Translations under genes and position numbers: made by a program
Notes under the pieces: generated by a model
What the model was told of the DNA's origin: nothing
What the model saw: the letters and a program-made list of their open reading frames with translations, nothing else
Database searches by the model: none
Shown here: positions 1 through 64,000 of the stretch, in pieces
Layout of the letters: every line of letters starts with the position of its first letter
How positions within the stretch are numbered: the stretch's first letter is position 1
Source: Emydura subglobosa
Taxonomy: Eukaryota > Chordata > Testudines > Chelidae
Direction: 5' to 3'
Assembly (NCBI GenBank): GCA_007922225.1
Contig: ML679989.1
Coordinates: 16,867,974 to 16,931,973 of the forward strand
Length of the DNA: 64,000 nt

Positions 1-572
1 AGCAGCTTAGGCCCAGCTCCTCAAAGATCCTTACCTCACTCTCACTGATTTCAACGTTTGCTCATAGAGGTAAAAGAAAAGAGATCTTGGGTCAACTTCT
101 GTACTGCACTCCCAGGAGGTGGAGTACAGCTGGCGCAGCCAAGGGAGAGGTTCGAGGCAAGCTTCACGCGCCCTCTGGATTTTAGGCTGTTGCAAGGGCC
201 AAAACAGCCCTTGGTGTAATGCAGGCACACCTGGGGCCTGCTGTAAGTTATGTCTGCCTAGGTCTGTGGCCACAATGGCCATAGTGGTGTGCACTGGAAC
301 CTGGTCCCTGTGACTGGGTTTGTGAAATGGGGTCATAGCATGGGGCTGAATCCTTCCTCTTGGTTCCACCCTGGGTATGACAGGCTTCTTTGGGACTGGA
401 GGAGGAGAAAAAGTACCAGGGCAGCCAAGCCCCTGTTGCGAGATTGCCCAGATTGCACACAGCAGGATGAAACCATAAAAGCAGTGTTCTCTTTGTGAGT
501 GACACTCGGAAAACTATAATTATTTATTGCTGTTAAAGTCCCGCTCTAGATGTAATTTATGGAACACCATTT

Positions 573-588
573 AAAAAAAAAAAAAAAA
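573..588 (+). repeat. A homopolymer, 16 nt
   Basis: A run of 16 A. No retroposed body could be recognised upstream of it. Confidence 0.9.
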
Positions 589-815
589 GCACGTAATTAA
601 GCAATGATTTCCTGAGATCTGTGTGTCAATGTCATCCTTAAGTGAGTTAATCTGCTTTCTATCGTCTCTTCTGCCAGCTTTGTGTGGTGCCTGTGAACTA
701 TTAGCCCATTGATCCTGTCTGAAGTTTACAAAAAGATGTGCTTTGCTTAAAGGATTGTTCACCAGAGGCTACAAAAGTTGATCCGTAACGAGGTATGTGT
801 TGCTATAGACAGAGA

Positions 816-1130
816 CAAATTGAAGAGAGCTCAGAGGACAACAAAAATGATAGAAGCCTACTGAGGAAAAGGTTGAGACGAGTGGGCATATTTAGTTGAG
901 AGGAAAGAAGAATAAAGGGAAGACAAGATAACTGTATACAAACACTTAGAAAGGCATGATTTAAAGAGAGCAGGGATAAAAATAGGCTCATTAGTCAACA
1001 GATATTGAACAAGGAAAAATGGGCTGGAGCTGAAACAGGAGCATTTAGGTTAAATGTTAGGGAAAAGTCTGTAAGAACAGTTTGCAACAGAACTCACAGC
1101 CAAGGGAGGCTGCAGAATGACTGTAGCTGG
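816..1130 (+). mobile_element. Degenerate CR1 LINE fragment (C-terminal ORF2)
   Basis: The stretch aaattgaagagagctcagag followed by acaaaaatgat parallels the better copy at 19896 (aaattggagagagctgagcg, then actaaaatgat). The broken translation continues in the same order as CR1 ORF2 downstream of the RT core, with recognisable KITVYKHLE in place of [11 protein letters not shown]. Several stops interrupt it. It is an old, non-functional copy. Confidence 0.65.
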
Positions 1131-1443
1131 AAATATTCAGACACCCCGCTCTGAGGGAGAGCGGGATAAATTTAGTTACTCTTATATCAGGATCCCCTAA
1201 AATGCAACTTGGGAGCATCCATGAAAAGTGTTATGGGTGATTAGAAGTTTGGATCTTTTGTCATTTACTATATGACCATCCTCTCACGTAACTTACACCA
1301 TTCTTTAAACCATCACAGTATTTTGCCCTCCAGACTTAAAGGTTGAGCTTGAAGAAATTACAGTACAATAAAAGAGAAATTCAGGCATACATATTAAATC
1401 ATTGGTCATTGCTAGTGCATTGTAGCTTCAGAATTACTAAGGG

Positions 1444-1973
1444 CTTGTCTACATGAACATTTAGGCCATGTCTACACTTGCGACCGTACAGTGGCACAGC
1501 TGTACTACGGTACCAGCTGTGCCACTCTAAGGTCTCCCATGTAGCTGCTCTATGCCAACAGGAGCTCTCCCGTCAGTATAATTAAGTCAGCCCCAAAGAG
1601 CCGTGGTAGCTATGTCAGTGGGAGAGCGCCTCCCATTGACATAAAGCTGTCCACACCGATGCTTCTGTCGGTAAAACTTAGGTCAGGCAGGGTGTGTGTT
1701 TTTTTCACACCCCCGACCAACAAAAGTGCTAGTGCAGACACAGCCATGCTTTGCGGCAAGCTGTGGACGGTCGACATGAACACTACTGACTTGCCTTACC
1801 AGCTTGTTATTGCGCATTGATCTCATCCGGTTGCAGAGAGAACTAGATCGAAGCGCACTAATGAACTGTTAATGCTTGTCAGCAGGGTCCAAGTGGACCG
1901 CTAGTCCGCGGCAGGCGAGCATGGGGTAGATTCACACCTCAGCTTGCCAGGAACTAAATGTTCGTGTAGGTAA
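1444..1973. mobile_element. Non-autonomous inverted-repeat DNA element, with a second one nested inside
   Basis: The outer ends are inverted repeats: cttgtctacatgaacattta at 1444-1463, and 1954-1973, whose reverse complement ends ctacacgaacattta. A second TCTACAC-type element appears inserted close to the left end (ggccatgtctacacttgc at about 1464, with a candidate partner near 1728-1746, agtgcagacacagcc). The right part carries the phrase gtagattcacacc, also seen in the elements at 30502 and 2556. No coding capacity is visible. The exact limits of the inner element are uncertain. Confidence 0.6.
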
Positions 1974-2555
1974 ATCTGTTACAATTTGAGTGTGAAACGT
2001 ACTATTTGCATGTAGAGCCACATGCATATTTACCTATATGAATTATGATTATAGGACCCTTCCATTTCCAGCCCACTGCCTGCTGAGGGTCAGCCTATGG
2101 CTGGCCTCTCCATGGCCATGCCGGAGAAGAGCGGTGGGAGCACAGAGCTTTCTCTTCAGCACTTTTTGTGCACAGCCAGGCACAGTTGCTATCTCTGCAC
2201 TCTCCTGCCAACATCTCAGCAACGGCTGGAGTGCAAACGACTCCAGAATTGGGGGAGGGAGAGGTCAGAAGAAGACTGACAACGATGCTGGGGTAAGCCT
2301 CTCCTCCTCAAATCAGCACCCCCCCCCCTCCCCACACCAGCCAGCTATGTGAAAGCACAGCTACTTCCGAAGGCGTGGTGCAATGGATACACTGTCCGTG
2401 GGATATTCCAGCTTTGCACCATCCAACATGGACCTGGAAATTAAAGGCACAATTGCTCAATTCTGTATCTGAGTCCCTGGGACAGGACTCCTCAGAGTAA
2501 AGGGAAAAGGTCTGGGCTCTCAGTACACACAGAAATATCTGAAAACAAATCTCTG

Positions 2556-2726
2556 GGGGCTTGTTTACATGGCGAGTTACGTGTGGCAAGCCATTCGCTA
2601 CCACCGAAAGTCCCAGGGTGTGGTCTGACATACTACAAGTAGTAACCAGGACATCCAGTGAGCTGGGAAGCATCCACAAGCAAGTGTGCTGTAGATTCAC
2701 AGTAACTTGCCGTGTAGACGAGCCCT
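2556..2726. mobile_element. Non-autonomous DNA element, 171 bp, TCTACAC-type terminal repeats
   Basis: The left end (2556-2579, beginning ggggcttgtttacatggc) and the reverse complement of the right end (2703-2726, beginning agggctcgtctacacggc) agree at 19 of 24 positions, and every difference is a transition. There is no coding content. The target-site duplication is not clear. Confidence 0.75.
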
Positions 2727-3637
2727 GGGAGGCGTACAAGGAAAAGTTACAGTGATTCACATTTTCAATATGCATAGCTGAAACATCAGGATGTGATGAA
2801 AACAAGCAGCTAAGATAAGAATAGTTCATAAACGGATAAAACCAGGTTCTCAGGACAGGGTCATTCTTATTCCTTGCCCTTATGAAAACGTCCTATAGAA
2901 TTGAATAGACAGTCTGAAATTTTTAAACCATCCTACAAAATTCTTTAACAATGATATAATTCCCTTACATTTTACAGCTCATTTGATACGTTCTACAGAA
3001 ATGATCTCATTTTCCATTAAGTTCTTTTAATATTAATTTCTATGGAAACCTTTTAAAAAAATGAACAATGATCCAAACATGGCTAAACTGAGGTTGCAGA
3101 CGACGGTACTGCTCTAATCCCCGTCCTTTCTCATCCCATCTGTTCCTTACCGCTTTGTCCCTTTCACTCTTTCTGTCCAATACAAAAAGTAGCTTGAAAG
3201 CCTGAAGGGACAGAGAACAGTATCTTTCTATTTCCTTTGAGAAGCTCCTAGCAGGGTGATGGACACTACTAAGCAGGAACAATCATAACAACTCTATTTG
3301 GGTTTCTTCTCCATTAAATTTGACAGGACTTTTCCACGAAGGGGTAAAACAGGCGCAAGGGTGGGATCCTTTCATTAAATGAGAAAGAGGCGACATTTCC
3401 TAGACCAGCTACTAACGTTGTTGTTCTCATCAGAACTCCTTGTCATGGGAGTCTTTAACCAGACCATGTGTTCAGCCTGGGGAAAGAACAGAGCTAATGT
3501 GAATGAGCACCCAGAGTGCATCATCTCATGAGGAGCCCCAGAGGCAACTCCAGGAAATAGGTTGGTGGGAAGCAGATGCGATGCCGTGCCCGGGCACAGC
3601 TTTGTTGGTTAAAGTGAATTCAGCAAACTGTACTTAC

Positions 3638-59115
<55,478 letters not shown>

Positions 59116-59871
59116 CTGTTTCAGAAGTCAAGACACATCCAGGTTTATAACGTTCATCATTTAGTTAAAGACGTAGGATGAAAATCAATTGAACTCATAA
59201 GTGATACACAACTGTCACATCTGCTTTAACAGTTAAAACCTGCTAGAACACTGCATTCAGTTTTTGTTAAAAGGACACAACTGCATGATTTCTTCCAGCA
59301 TATTTTCCTGAGCGGGGTGCATGGGCTTTACCTGCCTACTGCCATATTGGCAAGTTATAAGGAGTCTAAAGACTGCAACTCTTACACATAAAATGGAGAT
59401 GATAGCAACTACCCTCATCTTCAACACAGTGGCAAAGTCTGTCAAGACTAGAAATCCTACTGCAAGGTTCTGTGTTGGACTGAGCGTCCTTCTGCTTCGA
59501 CCAAGAGGGAGCACTGCATGCTGGCTGGGATCTCCAGTCTCTGAGGGCATCTCCTTATACCTCTTCTCATCATAATCAGACAACATATGGCACAAGGTGG
59601 AAAGAGAATATATAAGAGCCTGACATTCTGGATGTAAAATAAGGCCACATTATATTAATTAGACTGAAAGTATTTAAAAAAAAACAAATAATGTACCAGA
59701 GGACCTGAATCTGATCTTATTCATACCAAAATAACACTGGTGTAGCTCCATTGACGTCAACTGAGTTACTCTAGTGGAAACTGAAATTGGAAGCCACATT
59801 AAATGATGTTTTTGGCCAGAAAGATGCTCATGTAGAGAGAGCTCCTTCTTACTCAGCAGATTAGAGGCTTG

Positions 59872-60395
59872 CAACCTGACCCGAACTCAATGGGACCCAA
59901 CTACCAGGGTTGGGTTTGGGCTGGGTGTAAAAATGACCCACTCTTTCGGACTCAGGATGGATTGTCTCTGATCACCTCCTCCTGCCTGGGGGCTCGTACA
60001 GGAGCAGCTGTGAGGCCCACTCCTGCCAGTCACAGCACCTTGCTGCGCCTTGTGTGCTGCGGTTTGTGTGGCACTGTGACTCAGCGGCAGACTCACCCCA
60101 CTGCGCACACAGAACTGCAGGGGGCGGGGGCCACCAGAGGCAGGTCAGACATCTGCTGCGCCAACCCAGTGGACAGGAGCCAGCCAGAGATGGTCATGGG
60201 GGGTGAGGAGTGGGAAGCCCCCACCAGGCAAGTTCCAAGAATGAGTTGGCGGCAGTGCTGACAGGTTCGGGGGGAAGTGTCAGGTTTGGATCAGGTCTGA
60301 AAACAACTTGACCCACTCAGGCTCTTGTTGGATTTGGGTGGGCTTAGATTTGGGTCAGGTCAGGTTTTAAAATTAGGCCCAAACAGACCTCTACA
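59872..60395. repeat. GC-rich dispersed repeat with gggttgggttt/cagacctctac ends
   Basis: The left part cctgacccgaactcaatggg followed by acccaactaccagggttggg, and the right part gggtcaggtcaggttttaaa followed by attaggcccaaacagacctc, resemble the two sides of a reptile dispersed element with partly inverted ends. Open frames in it do not look like a gene. The limits are approximate. Confidence 0.45.
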
Positions 60396-63300
60396 ACAGA
60401 TCTGCCCCATGTGTGCCTTGAAAAACAGATCAGTTGACTTCCAAAAAAAATGCTTTCTATTTTTGCCACTCGTTAGCATTGTGGGACCCATGCAGTTGCA
60501 GAAGGGTGATCTGCTGTGTTCTAGCTAGTGTATCATCAACACCGTTGTTACGTTCTTACTGCAGCATCCTTATTACTGGTGGTGAGCGACACATGCAAAG
60601 AACCTGGCTGGATTCAGATCCAAGGGCCAGTCTGCGGCTCTGACAGCTTGACAAAACATCCTTTCTAACTAGCCAATTTGGCCACTCAAGCTAGCCAATT
60701 TGGACAGGGAATTTACGGAAAGATAAACATGGAACCCTACAATGCCACTTTTAACATCACTGTTCCGAGTATAATCACTCTTCAAAGATGAGGGCCATTA
60801 TACACCACACGGTAGCACTCTATAGGATAATATTTGACCACCTCATGCTGTTGGGGATTAGTTTTGTGAGCTATTATCCTCTAAGCAAAAAATAACTAGT
60901 GCATAGCATACGTATGGATTTCTCCACCCTGGAATATTATAGGCATGAACAAGTAACTGGTCTGAATGTAGTATTATTTGATCATATTAAACTCACTTTG
61001 AAATTGGTTTCCTTTTCAAGTGGAAAAAAAATGACAGTGAATTATAGAGGTGGAAAAACTCCCTCTGCCATTAGGCTTTCAAGCTTGCTTTTTTCTCTCC
61101 AGATATTAGTAAATCTATAACGAGCAAATCCTCATTGCAGTTAAAGAAGGAATGCAAGCCAGACCAAGATGAAAACACTCCATTAAACAATTATACAAAG
61201 TCAATGTTTCTCAACTGCCAACTTCCAGTAAGTTTATCAATGGCTTGAGACTTACTGGAAGTCAAATATGAATCATTTGGGGTATAAAACCTGAAAGAAA
61301 TTAAATTTGACAAAGGTTTGAATGTTTTGCTTTTATGGGCTGGGGTTCTCCAACTGTCTCTCCTCCCAAGGACTAGCCAAACAAGATAATAATTCTGTGG
61401 CACCTTCTATCAAGGGTTCTCAAGACTTATACTCCTATTAATTAAACTTCGGTCTTACACATCAATGGTATGCGCTCTTTGGGGCAGAATCAGTTGTTTT
61501 GTTCTGCTATTGTGCACCGTATAACATAGTGGGGTCCTTGTGCATTACTGGGGTTCTTAGTTGCTACCGCAATACAAATCCAATATTACTGCTGTTAGTA
61601 CTACTACTGTTAACAACAGCAGCAACCCTGGGCCATACACTCTATTTGGCATCCTCATTTTACAGAAGAGAAAGCACCTACAAAGGCTATCAGCGGTGTT
61701 TAATTTATAATGAAAAAGATACTAGGGCTCAAGCAGTTTTTTTATTTTCAGAACTGACACAGCAAGCCCAGAGGTGCCGGGGCTCTGAACTGCCAAGCCT
61801 AGAGGTGCCAAGGTTCAGCCTTGGAAAACCCTGACACAAATTAAGCACTGGCTATAAGTGATTTGCTTGGGGATACTCAGTGGGTCTGAACAGAACCCAG
61901 CATCCCCGTTTCCTACTCTTGTGTCCTAACCACTTGATCATCTTTCCTTCCCTGAAGCTGATATTCTAGTCCGTGATCTCTTCATTGTAACATGCATCTG
62001 ATCAATGGCTGAAAACGTTTATATAAATGCTCAGAATTATTATAATTAACGATGTTATGTTCAGAGTCACGTATGCCCTTCGTTGTGAGAAGGATGTAAA
62101 TGTGGCAAGCTATCAACCTCCTAACTGCTACTGACAAGCTTTGTGTGGACAGCACACACTCTTATTCAAAGCAGAAGCCAGAATACTTGAGGAGTTTGAA
62201 TTTTTAGTGAGTTGCTTTATAATACTGGTCAATTTTCTAATCCGGTTTCCACTTACTAAACTGCATTGAAATGCAGCAACCATGACTCTTTTGGTTTCTG
62301 CCATCAGTGACAATGGGTTAATGCTACAAAATAAGTTCAAGTCATGTGATAAACCACGTCCTATTTCATATCTAATATAGGTAGTGCTGGCTGAACTAAT
62401 GCAGACATAAAGGGTAATGGGGAAGGGTTTTTTTGTCTTTCCCAAACAGTGATTTTCAGGTTACTTACAGTATTTGGACATCGTATGCAACGCTGATCTT
62501 GATTAGTTTTAAAATGTAATTGCCAAAGGAAGTCTCTTGAGGTCAACTGACTCCTTAGTAATTTAATTATATCTCCAGGCCATTTTGGATTTTGCACAAT
62601 CATATTTGCTTAGCAATAAATCTCTCATTCTCTAGGTAGGCCGCATGATTGAATTACTTTTATCTTTTTCCTCCTCTTTTGAAAATCCTAGTGATTTTTG
62701 GATCCATGAAGTGAGAGTTTCGAAAGAAGCTCTGTGATTTGGCAATGCTTTTGATTTTGTCAATATTTCATTGCACTCTATAAATGCTAACAAAGGCAGT
62801 TTTCCAACCACCAGGGTTAGCTACTGATAAATTCCAAAGGGAAAGTTAAAAGGATGAAAAAGGAAGAGATGAACTTCATTAGACAAGAACTCTAAGGGGC
62901 CTATACTTTTATCATCACATGCAAGGGACTCCCCCAAATCTTCCTGGCAGGTGTCAAACACACCAATAGAGAGGATCATAAATTTCTAGTATAAGAATTT
63001 CTGGATTTCATAATGCTCAGAAAGTTTCTGTAAGAGAAAGTCTTCTCCAGTAAAGCTAGGACCACCTGCTAAACTCAGGACTCAGATGAATCATAACAGA
63101 AAAGAGATGCAGAAAACATGATCTCACAGACAGAGGAAATTTATTATACACCTGAGACCCATTATCTCTTTTGCTACACATCAGACATCCGCTTTCAGGA
63201 AACAAAGCTCCATTCAGAGCTGCATACTGAAGGCAGTAATGCAGCTGCCTAACAGGGAGGGAGGACTGTAGAGGAAATGTGCAACCCTAAAACTGCCCTG

Positions 63301-63787
63301 TACCCGGTAGAGTTAACTGTGTTGGATTCGGGTGGCAGGAATTGGGGTGGGGTAGGAAACTTTCATTTAGTCTGGTTTCCCATCGCGAGAACTATTAGGG
63401 ACAGATGGTATCTCTGAACTATTAGCAACATGGCATACCAACAGTGTCTGCAAGAGATGTCCTGAATGCCTTAGACTGGCTATGCCTGCGGGACAATTCT
63501 GTCTGGCTCTGAACTTGCATGGAGGATGCCATTTTGTAGTACAGTAGACCTCACATGTACCGAATATGCAAGGTCACGCCACATGAGGGATGCCATCTCG
63601 CATGCCAATGTACTATTGCCTGCCTGACTAGAAATTTCACGGTATGCCACTGACTGGCAAACATTGTCACAGCTCTACCAAGAAAAGCTTTCTTGCGAAC
63701 TGGTGCAACAAACACAAGGATTAGTGATCCTTTTATCATAAAAGGAATAACCCGTAAAAGTCTGTGAAATATAATAGCTCAAAGGGA

Positions 63788-63880
63788 TATTATTTATTAT
63801 TGTATTATCTTAGTGCCAACGAACCCCAGTCATGGACCAAGATCCTACTGTGCTAGGTGCTGGACAAACACATTTCTCCT
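63788..63880 (+). repeat. Interspersed repeat family 1, copy 4
   Basis: It contains gaaccccagtcatggaccaa, then tcctactgtgctaggtgctg and gacaaacac. This is the copy closest to what I remember as the family consensus. Confidence 0.75.
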
Positions 63881-64000
63881 TGTTAATTAGCAGGAGACAG
63901 AGTTCTAGAAGTGGGAGCAGCATTACAACAAGCTTTGTATTATTTTATTCGCCAATGAGAAAGAGTTAGAAATTTGTAAGCAAAACTGTAGAGATCATAA

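Larger units (their letters stand above)
1..3637 (-). other. CACNA1B: CACNA1B intron 31 (5' part)
   Basis: No exon is recognised here. The stretch holds a short A-run (573-588), an old CR1 fragment (about 816-1130), a nested pair of inverted-repeat elements (1444-1973), a 171-bp inverted-repeat element (2556-2726) and a run of C at about 2320. I looked for the 6-nt e31a exon (ag, then gaa/gag plus acn, then gt, on the minus strand) by eye and saw no site that fits. The remainder is unremarkable. Confidence 0.8.
59116..64000 (-). other. CACNA1B: CACNA1B intron 17 (3' part)
   Basis: No exon encoding the end of IIS6 is found, so the intron continues past the window. It contains repeat fragments: 59706-59800 (ggtgtagctccattgacgtc phrase), a GC-rich repeat at about 59872-60395, a MIR-like shred at 61645-61680, a repeat with aagcctagaggtgccaagg at 61700-61850, and family 1 at 63788. 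Nothing is recognised from 60400 to 61600 or from 61900 to 63780. Confidence 0.75.

Noticed and set aside
2308..2829. 173-codon open frame on the minus strand
   Set aside because: It spans a miniature transposon and flanking intron, and its peptide resembles no family I know.
3397..3410. Candidate for microexon e31a at ctag/gaaatg
   Set aside because: Would read E-M rather than E-T, and the six bases are followed by tc, not a gt donor.
59257..59595. 112-codon minus-strand frame upstream of exon 18, considered as CACNA1B exon 17
   Set aside because: Its peptide does not contain the expected end of IIS6 or the LANAQELTK-type sequence, so it is intronic.

Overview
This is a vertebrate nuclear window. 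It contains the central part of one large gene on the minus strand, CACNA1B, which encodes the pore-forming alpha-1B subunit of the N-type voltage-gated calcium channel Cav2.2. Fourteen constitutive exons join in phase into 843 codons with no stop. They run from the start of the domain II-III linker (59115) to transmembrane segment IVS3 (3638). Numbered after the mammalian gene they are exons 18 to 31. This numbering agrees with published names, because the 12-nt microexon e24a (SFMG) is found between exons 24 and 25. The domain I-II exons lie upstream of position 64000, and the rest of domain IV and the C-terminal tail lie beyond position 1.

The host is most likely a turtle, with a crocodilian as second choice. 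The introns hold CR1 LINE fragments, one nearly complete PIF-Harbinger transposon, a hAT element, and many short inverted-repeat DNA elements whose ends carry a TCTACAC-like core or GGGCCTGATTC. Birds have CR1 but few DNA transposons of this kind. I see no Alu, L1 or other mammal-type repeats. This placement is an inference from repeat content only.

Layout from high to low coordinates, which is the direction of transcription: intron 17 (from 64000), exon 18, a 16-kb intron 18, the large exon 19 (822 nt), exon 20, exon 21 (end of the II-III linker), exon 22 (IIIS1), exon 23 (IIIS2), exon 24 (IIIS3), a 12.8-kb intron 24 with microexon e24a and two CR1 copies, exon 25 (IIIS4 voltage sensor), exon 26 (IIIS5), a 4.1-kb intron 26 that hosts the Harbinger element, exon 27 (domain III pore loop), exon 28 (IIIS6), exon 29 (IVS1), exon 30 (IVS2), exon 31 (IVS3), and at least 3.6 kb of intron 31.

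There are no other convincing host genes, no structural RNA genes and no promoter of the channel gene in the window. I found no undescribed biological system. The items most worth a second look are the conserved neural microexon, the two-gene Harbinger element with a gutted Myb-like gene, a CR1 fragment lodged inside another CR1 between 25-bp direct repeats, and an unidentified 79-codon open frame in intron 18.
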